From positions 930,001 through 994,000 of the forward strand of contig JADFUC010001895.1 in assembly GCA_019722365.1 (NCBI GenBank): a DNA stretch of 64,000 nucleotides, read 5' to 3'. The position numbers and the translations under genes are program-made. The notes beneath the pieces are model-generated. The model searched no databases and was not told the origin of the DNA. It saw only the letters and a program-made list of their open reading frames with translations. Positions 36,360 through 48,655 of the stretch are shown piece by piece; the first letter of the stretch is position 1, and every line of letters starts with the position of its first letter. This DNA comes from Lithospermum erythrorhizon (lineage: Eukaryota > Streptophyta > Magnoliopsida > Boraginales > Boraginaceae).

Positions 36360-38795
36360 GGCCAATCTTGAATAAAGATAATTAAAGTCAGCTTTTATTA
36401 ATGACATCATTATCATATCAAGAGACGATTTTCAGATTTTCCTATAAATACTCAACCATTTGCATTTATCGCGATGTAATGCTAAAACCTCTATTTGAAT
36501 TATTCACTTTTCTCGATAAATACCGACTTTATCATCTGAAATGATTACGATCGACTTCTATCGTCATGCACTGAAGACTTCCCACCGCTCTGGATCACCG
36601 ACCCCTTTGACGTAATGACAGAAAGACACCGACAAGACCAGAGTTAAGCATCAGAGTAAATAGTGCCCCTCGTGTGGCACGAATTATCCTAAGACCAAAT
36701 CAACAAGTTTAATTTTCTATGCAAAAACTTGTTTAACTTAAACAAAGCATATCAGGATAATTTAAATTGCATAATATCATGGATTACAAAATATATTCAT
36801 ATATATTAAATCGTAATACTTATAAGGCAACAAGAATTAATCAACAATTCTTTCATCGAAGCCTCCTTTGAATTCCAATACGCTAGCATTTCAATCAGAA
36901 GTATTTTAATCCCACACTCGAAATTGGCTAGAACCGGATAACATTTGACGTAAGAGAACAAATCAAAATTTTATTTGTCTCATAGAATAAATCGGCTCCT
37001 TCATGGAGGAGGAAGAGGAGACCTAAAAATTCTATGAGATGGAGTGGAGGAGTGAGGCTCTAAAATTTGGAGATTGAGGCTAGAGTTTTTGTTTTTGTTG
37101 CATTAGGTTTTTCTGTGTAAAGCCTCAAATATACGCCACATAAAACCTAAACTGCTAACTAACGAGCCAAGCTCATGTTAAAATCCCGCTTATTTAATTA
37201 GTCTTATCAAGCCAATTAAAATAAATAACTCATTTATATTTGATTGAGCTTACCGTCAAACAAATAAAACCCAACCAACTCGTTAATGAATCTTAATGCT
37301 TTAATTAAACAAATTGAATAATAAGTTATCATTAATTGATCTAACAAGTCAATTAATTCAAGCTCTTCCAATTTATCTACATTACTGCGGTAATGTAATT
37401 ATCCTACTAGGAATCTTGTCGATTACAATCAACTTAATTTAGTAAGTGTAGCTATATTTCATACATGAAATATAACCTCAACGCCACCGTATGTGCGCTG
37501 AATTTTCAGACTGTGATAATAAAGAAGAAGATAATAATATAATAGACTATTAATATTATAATGCTTATGTACGAGATCTAGCAATCCCAAGATAACTCCC
37601 AGATATCGTGAGAACCCACTCAAGAATTACAATTACTATGGTTGAATGTTCCGCTAATCACATTCACTAAACTAGTAAATGAATCGTTACAACAATCGTC
37701 GCAATGGGCATAATAAATGAAATCAATAACTATAGGATTTCCAACACAAACTTGCCTCCTCACACCTCGCAGACTCCAGCCTCAAGATGGACCCTTTGCA
37801 GTGAGACACTGGGCTTAACGAGGGCCATCTCCCAAGAGCCCGCCGCCTCCGGTGTCCACCAGCGAAATGTGCACAGAGAAGGCCGTGCCCCACACCACGG
37901 TGACCCTCAAAAATCCAAAGATGTCAATTGGCGCCGCTCGCGGGGGACCCATCATTCTCGATACATGCATCATATCAAGGGAGCCGATTCAGACAGCCCC
38001 AGAACGACAACAATGCCCCGACCTACGAAACACAAGTGAACGGTCACACCGCCGACAATGAGTCTAAGAATGCAACTACGCACACTGTGCAGCCAAGCCA
38101 CGTGTACGGATACGACCTCACCTCCTCGCAAACCACCCGACAGGTCCTCGCGCAGGGAAAACCGACCGGCCACAAAGCGGTAAACACGAGTCAACCAAAT
38201 GCCCTGGCTGTGGACAAACCACATAAAGTCACCAACGTTAAGGTTAGGCAAAATGAACGGATGTTCGCACTCGCCCAGACGTGATACCGGGGGCAATAGC
38301 AACGCTGACTTACAGAAACAAGTTGATGAGCTGAAGGCACTCTTGAAAGAAATCACACCTGGCCGAGGTCCAGCTGAACACAACACACTCTTACCTCTTT
38401 CCTCAGAGGCCTGAGATATGCCAAGATTCCGTGAGGGTTTAGGATGCCGGTTCAAGACGCTCAGCTGATCCGAGATCTCTAGCAACCACCTCAAATCGTT
38501 CGACTCCCAGCTATCCTTCGGCAAAATGACGATTTCCAGGTGTACGCTAGCATTGCCCAAATAGCCTATCAGACAAGCGCTGAAGTGGTTCCACAAGCTA
38601 CTACCTAATTCCATGTATAATGGCTCTGGACGTCAGAGATTTGTTCATGGATAAGTTCGGGCACCTATCGTGGCCGATGGAGACGAACGAACTCTCATGG
38701 AGATACAACAAAAGTCGGGGAGGATGTTGAGAAGTTATGCAACTAGATTCGAGGAGTGTCACTGCCAAATATACCCGCCGCTAACGGCAGGCGCT
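36360..38795 (+). mobile_element. Ty3/gypsy remnant: leader plus frameshifted gag, interrupted
   Basis: The left part (about 36420-36610) looks like LTR/leader sequence: a TATAAATACTCAACCATTTG box followed by TAATGCTAAAACCTCTATT. The same sequence recurs near 43640-43720. From about 37750 the leader resumes (AACTTGCCTCCTCACAC, matching 43866 onward) and runs into gag. Gag signatures occur in shifting frames: LQKQVDELKALLKEITPG (about 38310), ALKWFHKLLPNSM (about 38580) and MEIQQKSGRMLRSYATRFEE (about 38690). Stops and frameshifts make it non-coding. The material between about 36620 and 37745 appears to be a separate insertion. Confidence 0.7.
36640..37745 (+). repeat. Interspersed ~1-kb block, copy A
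   Basis: This block is a diverged relative of 53490-54410. Shared landmarks in the same order are CGAAGCCTCCTTTGAATTC, a later GGAATATAA/GAAATATAA phrase followed by CTC(G/A)(G/A)CG(T/C)C, an AT-rich run with TAATAATAT, ACTAGTAAATGAAT, and GATTTCCAAC at the right end. It has no reading frame. It interrupts the gag-element leader, so it probably moved there, but the exact ends and target duplication are not resolved. Confidence 0.6.
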
Positions 38796-38799
38796 TAAT

Positions 38800-41700
38800 T
38801 CATGATTGAAATAACACGACGTGGTTGAATATTTAATTATATATTATTTTAGTAGCTCGTGGGCGCGGCCATGTATAGATTAAATTTTTGGAGAAATATT
38901 AAAAATAATATTATATTAATTGACGGGGTAACTCGAAGTAGTATAAATATATATTCGGTTTCATAGCTTAAAACGAGCCGGTAAATAATATGTGTAAGAA
39001 CCTTAAATAATTTTAGACGATAGTATTGTTGGCGCATTTCATATTTTACATTTAATTTAATTACCATCACACAAAATCACAAACCATCCCTTATTTTGTC
39101 ATGAAACTACTACCTAAACTAAATTTGGTTAATTTAACTTAACTATGGTTAACCAAACTTAACTATTTATTTAGACTTAAATTTTAAAAAGTAAAGACCA
39201 TATTTCCATAAAAGACAAATACCACTTAGCCTTTCCCCATTTCCCCCCTCTAATTATTTTTCCATTTTGTTGAATCGCTTTCCAGGATCATTTACTGTAA
39301 TTTTGAAATACTTAAGATATTCTCAATCCTTTTTATTTTCGTTTCAAAGTTGATTATTTTAAAGAAAATAGGAAATAAATAGTAAAAATATTTTAAAAAT
39401 TACATGAAATTATCATAGATCATTTTTGAAAAATTAGAATTTAATAATGAAGCGAATACTTGATTTTTTTAATTGTTTTGTATTTATTATAAACTTTGAA
39501 GTTAAATGGCTGTAAAGTGTATAAAATACAAAAATAAATACTAAACTTTCGAAAATTAAAAATATTGAAACTTCATACTCCCTACTATATCGTTTCCCTC
39601 AGATTTCTTAACATAAATTTGGAGGATTTTGGAAATTGTTTACTATTTTTGGTGGTTTAATTACTAAAACGTGATTTTAAATCAAAAGAAAATAATTTGG
39701 AGCTTTAAAAAATAAAAAGGTTGACTTTCCAATAATTTTGAAGTATAAGGAAGGCATGTATCAAATTTAGTAATTTTTGACAAGGTTTAACTATTTATTT
39801 TGATTTTTGGATATTTAAGTGGTAATAAATGGAATTAAAATAGAGAAAAATAGATTTTAAATGAATACAAGTATTTGACAGCTTGGATAAAAAAATTTAA
39901 CTATACTTTGAGTTGGGAAATACTATTGGGGTGTTTGAAGTAGTTTTGGTATTTAATTGGTATTTTATAAAGTAAAAAGGTGAAATTTCAAAAAAAGAAA
40001 AGAAAGAGGAAAGGTTATTTTAAAACGGGAGATTAAATTCTGAAAATTTATGAAAAATAATGGGGTTGATGTTTTGGGTTTATTTGAGGGTGGTCAAAGT
40101 ATTAAATAACCTTATAACCCAAATAATAGAATAAACTATATTGTGAAAGAAAAGCGAATGTTATAAATAGTGGAATATTGACAAGTAATCGCTTGATAGG
40201 AGTCGAGCTGCGGAACCGAGTTTGAAATAATTCAGGAGAACGCTAGTTTCTCTAGCAAAAAGGGTGAGTACAAATCTCACGTTAGTAACCTTTCATATAT
40301 TATGTTTATATATTTGGTACGCGTTTATTACGCTGCTATATTGTAATGTATATCGAGCTACCGAGATTGATGTTAAGATATTATTGTAGTTGTTTGTAAT
40401 TTTATTATGAGTGTCGTTGCGATTTTGTGTCGCGGTGGTTGTGTATTGCTTTGCCGCTGGGTATGTGTTTTCCTTTGCGTGTTGAGCTGGGTGAAATGGT
40501 ATTATGATATGCATATTGACGGGTTGCCCCGTGATCGGGAGAACGGTATGCATATCGACGGTTGCCCTCGATCGAGGTTGCGTAATTTATATCACGAAGT
40601 TGCCTCGTGATCGGAGTAATAATGATGTGTATATTTGTGACGATGGATCAAGATATTTGATGGTCAGCTCTCGACGACAAGTATATTATATATAATGACG
40701 GGATGCCTCGATGACGGATATGCAAAGCGATTTACTCTGATACGCAATTTTATATTGGGAAGTTTATGTATTTTGTTAGACTTACTTGGTTGGTTATGTT
40801 GTTTTACTTGAATGAATATTTAATTATGCGTTGTTGATGGTTTATGAATATATGTATGGAGTATAGATATGTTTTATCTCGTGGGGATGTTTGATTAAGA
40901 GACCATCATGATGTATAAATAGTTGTTACCTTATTTACTCATATTATTGATTATACATATGCTCAATTATATAAATGTGATTATATATGTTTGGATACCA
41001 TTCATGGTATTTGTATTCACTAAGCTTCACAGCTTACCCCTTTTCTATGGGCAGGCATTTTATGCCTAGATTTTTAGGAGTTGATTGCCGAGGTTGCAAA
41101 GGAGCCGTGGCCGATGCTGCATGAATAAGATCGAGGCTGACGGTGGCGCCTAAGAAGTCCCTCGCCAATACCATCATCTATTATTTCCTCTTGTCATGTT
41201 TTCAAAACTTATATGTTATTTTTTGATGAGTCACGTTAGACCATACTATTACTATGATGTATTTTGGAGATTATGTTGTTATGATGTTAGGTTGTATTAT
41301 TTAAACTTTGATGTATGTTTGTTTTTGATGATGTGTTTTAGTGGCGTGTTGTTGGTTCACCCTGATGGACAAAAGTGCTTTATTAGTATTAATATCAAAT
41401 GAAGTCTTTTATGTTGATATCCATCGACGTAAGTGACTCGGTGTTTAGGTTGATTTAATTTCCATCCTAACCTTAAAGGCGGCAGATTGGGGCGGTGTCG
41501 TTACAATTTTGGTATCGTGAGCTTCAGGGTTTAAGGTTTATATCGTGTCTTGTGGGGTTATGTGACTAGGTTTACAGTTGTTAAGGACTTATCAATATTT
41601 GAGTCTTCTTTGTGGAGTCTAATCTTTTTTTGGTTATTCCATAGACCGCTGGTGACGCCACCACGTAGGTCTATTCCTTTGGGCGCCATTGAGATGCCAC

Positions 41701-42000
41701 CACGCGGGTTCTGCTATCTATGTCACTAGAAGTGACATTATCGCTATTAATTGTCTCCGTGAGTGCGTGTTAGTGGAAGCATTAGCACATTTACTTTTGC
41801 GTACTGACAAAGGAGGTTATCAAGGAAATCGTGGAGATCGATTCAAGGTAGAGGAAAGTTCGCACGGAGCCAAAATAGTCAGGGTGGTAATATTGCTAGA
41901 ACTAGTCAGAGTGGTGTTGGTACCGGCGCACGTATTTCATAGCTATTTGTCAATTAACGCCTTTCCCCCGCAGATGGCCTTATAATTCAATGCCAAGCAG
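38800..42000 (+). mobile_element. Chromovirus-like LTR end, primer site and gag start, degenerate
   Basis: The long non-coding stretch to 41505 ends GTCGTTACA, directly followed by TGGTATCGTGAGC (41510-41522). This resembles the tRNA-Met primer-binding site TGGTATCAGAGC used by plant Ty3/gypsy chromoviruses of the Tekay/Del type. Downstream, GCCACCACGTAGG (41656) and ATGCCACCACGCGGG (41694) resemble the MPPRR gag start of that lineage, and a Gln/Arg/Gly-rich segment follows at 41800-41940. The 5' edge of the LTR and any second LTR were not found. No intact gene remains. Confidence 0.55.
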
Positions 42001-42079
42001 TTACGCGCCAAAACAAAAGGCGTGATAAGCAAGAAACCAAGTAAAATAATGATAAAAGAAAAGAAGACAAAAAATCATA

Positions 42080-43320
42080 ACGAGACGGCATCGATACCTA
42101 GGGAAATCCCTTTGAATTTGTCTTCTCCTTGACATAGCGCCCCGCCTTTATGATCACGTCGGGGTCACTGAATGTCTTGAGAGGAAAAGGCTTAGGGAAT
42201 CCTTCAACCAATTTTTTTAATTGAGTCAGAAGTCTCCGGACGCCTCGGGGTTCACTAAGCGGTATAGCCCATGGAGTAATCAAGGTGGACCTCATCGTGG
42301 AAGCGCATCCTGCTAGGGAACCAATACATGTGCCACCGGTTGGGATTGGCTTTACCAGACTTCTCAGAGTACATCATGTTCACCACTCCCTGGGCGGATT
42401 TGAAGCATTGATAAACCCTCGTGGAGTGATGCTTGAACATCTCCCTCGAATAGGTCGAGGTTGGGGAGTTACCCCCAAATGGCATACACCACACCCGAAA
42501 GAGAGACATACCACCTCGAAAAGCGGTCGAGTTGCCCACGCCGGGCGGTCCCATTTCGCCTGGCACGACCGATCTTTAGTCAAGACTAAGCCGGGACAAA
42601 GGTCTAAACCGGGAGTCGAAGTCCATAGCTTAAAAAAATTCCCGTAAAACAGGCGAACCATCTTCGGAAGTGTCAGTCCTTTACTGTCGAAAGGAACCCT
42701 CATGAACACGTCCGTCCGGATATGATAATGATCATGAGTGTGACTTTGAGGATGACGCTCCCAACCGGCTCTTCCCTCGACCGCCTCGGCTTCTATAAAA
42801 TTTCATTTTTGGAAACGGCCTTCGTCTCTCGATGTCCCAGGTTTTCTTCCTTGGACAGCTTTTGAAATTTTGTTGATGTCGGCATCGAGATTCCGAAAGG
42901 ACCGAAGAGGCAAGGCTTCGCCTCCCCGCCTCGGGTTCACTACCGGGATTTTGAATATTTGAGTTCTCGTGATTTCGCTATCATCGCCGAGTCACAGAAA
43001 TAAGGACTTGCTTGGGGCGAAAATCTAACACGGGGTCGATGTGGTGGAAAAGGATTCAATCGTTTGAAAGATAAGGCTTCCATAAGAGGGCCACGAAGCT
43101 TAATGAGTCGCACTGCTCAAGGTCTTCTCCACCAAGCAAGGTCGGAGGAGTGGGGCAATGACGCCTCTTACTGTAGATGGCTTCGCTGCTATAAAATCGA
43201 CCTCCTTCGGGGAAAGGGAAGTGAAAGTGGGAAAGTAGGAGAGTATTTGTCTAAAAAGGGGAAAGAAAATCGGTAGAGCATGAAATAAAAGTGATATCAA
43301 AAGATAAAAAAGTTTACCTT
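42080..43320 (-). mobile_element. Retroelement coding debris, reverse strand
   Basis: Overlapping short frames on the reverse strand (FYGNFFKLWTSTPG near 42630, WHMYWFPSRMRFHDEVHLD near 42310) look like fragments of one protein split by frameshifts. The style resembles the non-retroviral domain carried by some plant gypsy-type elements. The base composition is GC-richer than the genes nearby. I cannot name the domain with confidence. Confidence 0.35.
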
Positions 43321-44040
43321 TTATAGGGGAGTTAATGCTCGGGTACGATTGTCCTTGGAATTAGGTGCCCACAACGACGGAAATCTGTGTTCACGAGCTT
43401 ATTTAATACAAAATATTCCCCAACCATTTCAAAAAATCTATGGTGAATATCATAGCATTGTAGCGCAATCGATATATAAATTAATCGCCCATGGCGGGTC
43501 ATTCAAGCACGATCCTTAACGGAAGATTTAGCAGCCCAATTAAAGCTTTTCGAGACAAAAAGCGCTTTTAATTCGGGATCTCTTGACAAAGACAACTAAG
43601 CTCGACGATATCGACGCTGTCACCATCTCGCAGAGTGACTTCGATTCTCCCATAAATACCCAACCATTTGTACTATCAAGTAGGTAATGCTAAAACCTCT
43701 ATTCGAACTAATTCACTCTTCCGATAAATATTGAATTTATCATCGGAGTGAATACGACGATTTCAGGCCGCTGGCCTGCATCTCGAAGACTCTCAATTGC
43801 TCGGATCACCTCGACACCTCGATCTCTTCGATGTAGCCTTTGTAGCACGAACATCCCAGGATCAAACTTGCCCCCTCACACTCAGAGACGAGGTCGCAAG
43901 ATGGACCCCGGTGAAGGAGACACCGGACCAATTCCAGGCCATCTCAAGCAGCCTCGGCCGCTTTCAAGTCCACTCATTTAAAACGCAGAAGGCCAACCTC
44001 AAAAAACCCGCATCGTTGCTCCTCATTTTCACTTTTAAAT
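43321..44040 (+). mobile_element. Second copy of the LTR/leader family seen at 36.4 and 37.75 kb
   Basis: From about 43620 the sequence CCCATAAATACCCAACCATTTG, GGTAATGCTAAAACCTCTATT, ATCATCGGAGTGAATACGA and CAAACTTGCCCCCTCACAC parallels 36440-36610 plus 37745-37810. Unlike that locus, no 1-kb block separates the last phrase from the preceding ones. This copy therefore shows the uninterrupted arrangement. Confidence 0.6.
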
Positions 44041-45560
44041 AAGTTATAGATAAATAAGGATAATTGCCATGATTGTAGTTAATTGTAATCAATTGTGTCA
44101 CTTAAAGGCAAATCTTAAATTGATTTGATCGTGTAAGACTGATCATTTGTCATTCTTAAGTGCAAGACTCAATTGTTTCATTTGATTATTAAGATTGAGA
44201 AAAAATTGATTATTAAGATCGACATAAATGAATTTATTAATATATATTCTTCCATTCCAATTTACTTCGATCACGAAGTAAAAAATATTTTATTAAACGC
44301 ATAATTAATATTATTAATATACTTAAAAATGTATTTTATCAAAAATACTTTATCTATGAAAACAAAGTACTTTATTGGGCAGAGCAAAGGTGTAAGACAA
44401 GATAAAGCTGCATCAATTCTATACAATCAATTAAAAGTTTAAAGAGAACATTTCGCCTACACGATCAAGAATGATTTATGAAAGAACATATTTTTTTCTC
44501 TAACGATATAAGAAATTAATATTTATTCCCTCCCTTTCAAAATATATTTATCATTTAAAAATTTTAATTTTTCACAATGATTGCTTACAATTTTAATATA
44601 ACTTTTTACAAATCTAATGTAGTTTTTACAATCCAATATAATTTTTCACAATCCCTTAATAAAGTTAATATTTTAATATACCTTTTTACAAATCTATTTA
44701 GCTTATATCAACGAATTTTTTTCTTCACAATCACTTAATAAAGTAATTTCATATAAATAATCATCTATTTTTCACAATCCCTTATGTAGTTTTTCATCTA
44801 AACAATCATCTATTTTGAGTATGTAGTTTTTCATCTAAATAATCATTTATTTTGAATATAATATACTCCTTTACGTGAATCAAACCCGAAACATCTATCC
44901 TATATATAATGCGAAAAATGGGACGGCTGGCTACCAAAGAAAAGCCCAAATTTTGCTTTTTCTCCTATTTTACCTTTTAAGAATTAACCACCCCAAAATT
45001 CAAATATCACACTATTTCTTTCACTGTGATTTTGATTTTTATAATTACTTCACCTATATTATTAATAAATTTTTATATATGAGAGTTTTACATCAATATA
45101 ATGGGGATTCAATTATTTTCTTCAAGATAATTTTGAATTATATAAAATCACTTTTTTTCTCCTCTCTTACATAATTTTAATTCATTATTTGTACTATAAA
45201 AATATATTATAAAATTAATTGACACTCGCATTTATTTAATCGCTAATAAATAACTGCGATTAAATGTGGCGCTTCATGAGTATAACATTTCATTAACACC
45301 ACTGGGATTTAATATATAACAGATTATCAAATGAATATCCTAATAAATTCAGTATATGATATTAAATATGTGTATAAATGAATATCCTAATATATAACGG
45401 ATTATCAAAATCCGATTGAATTTGGACATCATAATTATATCCTAATTTATCAAATAATGAAAATTTATAAAAAAGATAGATGAGTCTGACCGAACAGGTA
45501 ATCACTAACAAAAAAAGAGATGACACAGAGTTCAGTTACCATCAAATTCAAATGTTTGAG
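44041..45560. other. AT-rich spacer with degenerate short repeats
   Basis: Around 44550-44870 there are irregular repeats of TTTTTCACAATCC(C/A)TTAATA and ATCTAAACAATCATCTATTTTGA. The remainder to 45560 is AT-rich with no coding signal or known element. Confidence 0.5.
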
Positions 45561-45693
45561 TTAAACACGGAACAGTTCCTTATAATTTGCACTAATTGAA
45601 TTCTTAACTTGTCCGATTTTAAATGAATTAACTGAACTTATACAAATGATCATCCAATGAATTTTTGTCACTAAAACTCCTATACAAATGATC

Positions 45694-46182
45694 ATGTCGG
45701 GGACCCTCAAAGAACGTTCCAGAAAAGTTTCTGCCGGAAAAAGAGGCGGCGCCGGTGGTGGTAATGATGAAGAAGGCGGAGATGGGTTGACCAATAAGGA
45801 TGATTCAGATGAACACATCAAGAAAGCTAATGGAAGAAAGGTAAAAAGGGTATCTTTTTTTTGCTTCAGGAAGTTCAATAACAGAAAAAAGCAGTTGGGT
45901 TGTTTTGGTTATCCAAAATGTTGTGGTGGAGGAGGAAGAAGAGGTGGTGGAGGTGGAGGTTGTTACTTGTGCATGAAGAAACCAGTGACGTTGGAGTCTT
46001 CAGGTGAGTCATCACCTACAAGTGATCCTAACAGTTCGGAGTTTAGTTATGATATGCTCAGAAGTTTGATTGAGAATAATCATTTTTATGATAAAGATTG
46101 CGATACTCATTTGGTGACTGAGTTTGATGAGTATAGGCAAGTATCAGCAGCACCATGTTGTGATCATATGAAGGCAAAATGA
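45694..46182 (+). CDS. Small Cys/Gly-rich plant protein, function unknown
   Basis: A single-exon frame of about 162 residues. I prefer the second in-frame ATG (45694, MSGTLKERSRKV) to the first (45688). The N-terminus is basic with a Gly-rich patch. The middle has cysteine clusters set in Gly runs (CFGYPKCC and GGGGGGCYLCMKK). The C-terminal third is polar and conserved in style (SSPTSDPNSSEFSYDMLRSL, then ENNHFYDKDCDTH). Small proteins with a SDPNSPEF-like motif are known in dicots without an assigned role. The frame is clean, but the Gly/Cys-rich composition lowers confidence. Confidence 0.6.
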   Translation: MSGTLKERSRKVSAGKRGGAGGGNDEEGGDGLTNKDDSDEHIKKANGRKVKRVSFFCFRKFNNRKKQLGCFGYPKCCGGGGRRGGGGGGCYLCMKKPVTLESSGESSPTSDPNSSEFSYDMLRSLIENNHFYDKDCDTHLVTEFDEYRQVSAAPCCDHMKAK

Positions 46183-47840
46183 TCATAGATTATTTTTGAG
46201 ATTGTGGAAAGAATTTTGATAAAGAGAATTTGGTGCAAGGTTTGTATTGGGAAATCAAGAATTACCTACCCCATTATGATCTTTAATATAAATAGAGATT
46301 GCATTCATTAGTACATAATTGTACTCCAAATTCTTGAGTTGCGCGATTTATTATGCTTCAATGGAGCTGGTTATACTCAGTGAGGAGCAGAGTTACTTAA
46401 TTTCTTTTTTAAATTCCGGAGAGCTGTATATGTTGCATCAATGTCTATGGAAATGGCTTGAAAAGGTGAATTGTGATATAGGCGGCAGAAGATAGTAATA
46501 CAATGGGTTAGGGAGCATGGTTCTTCGTGATGTTGTGTATCATATGCCTATATGTTTCCAGGAAGCCCGAGACTTTGGTCAATGTGGTAACGTAGGAAGT
46601 TCAAGTGCAAGTTAGATGGTTGATCTTTTTCGGACACCAAATATGGGTTGAGCTGAAATTGGAAGGGATAATAGGATTGTACGGTAATAAGTGGAACTGA
46701 ATTAAATTTTGAAATATATACTTCTCCTATATCATGAGGATCTTAGGTGAACCATATGCCTCCTTTTCTGTTGTTATTGGAACCCCTAGTGCTCTTGTAA
46801 ATGAATTACATCATTTCATTGCTCCAATTCTTCGTACATTCGGTAGCGCTATATTTGTACTACGTGATTATTATTTTTTGCAACTTCACAGTTGCTGAAC
46901 TACATGGATATTCTTTTGCTCTTGAACATATGTTTATAGAAACTGTAGCGTTTCAGTCTTTGATTCTCTTCCTGTTTATCTGTGACAACATCATGGTCAC
47001 CTTTAAAACTTGTGCTGCATATTAACATTTTGGAGTTTCTTCTTCTTCGGGAGAATCCATGAATGGCCTGGTTGTTTGAATAACTATACCGGCAGGTCGT
47101 ATTGCCCTTCATCCTAAGTGTTCAATCAAGACCTCTATGTTTAAGCACTGAAGGGGTTGGCCCGTGGCCCCGTGTTAATGAGTTGGAAAAGCATTGCAAA
47201 TCTTTTTGGGATAGTATATCAAGGAGGTTACTAAGAAAGTGTTTATGGAGTTATGGGGGTACTAAAGAGCATACACATTTCAGCCTATCTCGCAATGTTT
47301 TATGATATTGTGAGATTAGCATAGTGAACTCTGCAGCTAGTGTTTGAGCATTCTTTCGAAGCTAAATTTTCTAATCACCGAGTTGAAGTGGTTTTCTTCA
47401 CCTTTCAGATAGGGTGCAGCAAACGACAATGGAATTGTTCAATTAAGTGCTTGAACATTAGCACTTCTGTGATCTGTCAGTTACTCAACTCAGAGTCAGA
47501 TATCTGAAGAAATCATGACATTTAACTTCAGCTCCATCTTTGGAGTGCAGTGCTGTTTCTTTTTTGTTACTCAATCTAAAGACATGGATGTTAACCCTTA
47601 CTCGGTGATACTGGTATGTATCCTTAGCTTTGTTATCCCTATTCCCAGTATTAGTTGGTCTACTGTGATATTACATTGCTAGCTTTGGCCCTTGGATGCT
47701 CTAGGCCTGGCCCATAGATAAGGGTAGGAGCCTTGCACTTCCATGTCTTATCCCTTCTAATGAAACTATAACATGGTATCTACAGATTCCCTTTTCCCTT
47801 CCCGCCTCAATCATCGTGACACTTGACTTGGGAGCCAACC
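46183..47840. other. Intergenic, no gene seen
   Basis: This is the 3' flank of the small Cys-rich gene followed by unique-looking AT-rich sequence. The short frames present show no protein-like features. Confidence 0.45.
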
Positions 47841-47859
47841 AAGACTAATAACAGATAGA

Positions 47860-47970
47860 GAGAACATCGAACAGCTTAGTGGTTAGGAGGTCTTCCAGTG
47901 ACTTAGAGGTTCTGGGTTCGATTCTCATTGTAAGGGGGGCGGTGGGTGAATTTTTAAGAAAGAAAAAAAA
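47860..47970 (+). mobile_element. SINE flanked by a 19-bp target-site duplication
   Basis: The 111-base body has a tRNA-like head. TTAGTGGTTAGGAGG acts as box A, and GGTTCGATTC (47915-47924) is a near-perfect box B. It ends in an A-rich tail (47955-47970). The same 19 bases (AAGACTAATAACAGATAGA) lie immediately on both sides, at 47841-47859 and 47971-47989. This is the signature of target-primed insertion. No coding potential, as expected. Confidence 0.85.
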
Positions 47971-47989
47971 AAGACTAATAACAGATAGA

Positions 47990-48655
47990 AAGACAAGGGA
48001 GAGGGTGGGGAAAAGAATTAGAACTGCTTGATATATTCTTCTTCACGGTTATTCAATTCAAACTGTTTGGATGATTAAATGGATAGAAAGTTGCAGGATT
48101 ACTTAATACTATTCTAACTGCAAGGTTGTCTTATTTACCTAATCTTAACCACTATTATTATTTTAATAAGCAATGAAGGGCCCCCCTAACTAAGGCCAGT
48201 TGAACTGTTGTTTTCAGGGGGAAAACACGAAGAATTCTTGTGCCATCGAGAGTTGGTGGTCTCTGAAGCCAATAGGTTTAGGCCAAACGTTTTCCATTCT
48301 TTTAACTTTTATTTACTTCAATATAAAGAAAAATCTTTCATACATTATGTCTTAATCCTGGCACATTTTTGATATAGTAAAGGGTACATTAAAAAGACAA
48401 CTTGTATTTTTCCCTTTTGATCCACAATATATGCCTGTAGTTGATATATTATATTCATAGTATGATTTGGGAAATGTTGGAAGATTCTTCATACAGAGCA
48501 ACAATGGTATCAGAAACTTCACAAGTATTATTCCTTTGTAAACTGAGACAAAATTCTCATGGGTAGTTTACAACATCTTCCGAAATAAATTTAAACACAA
48601 ATACATACAAATATCCATCATTACACCCTTAAATCCAGTAAGACAAATGGTTTTT
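47990..48655. other. Intergenic, GLP 3' flank
   Basis: This is AT-rich sequence downstream of the germin-like gene on the reverse strand. No gene was recognised. Confidence 0.45.

Noticed and set aside
37970..38614. 214-residue open frame on the reverse strand
   Set aside because: Lies opposite the recognisable gag sequence, which reads on the forward strand. The reverse product has no known domain.
47915..47924. A tRNA gene at the box-B-like sequence
   Set aside because: No cloverleaf can be formed around it, and the flanking duplication and A-rich tail fit a SINE instead.
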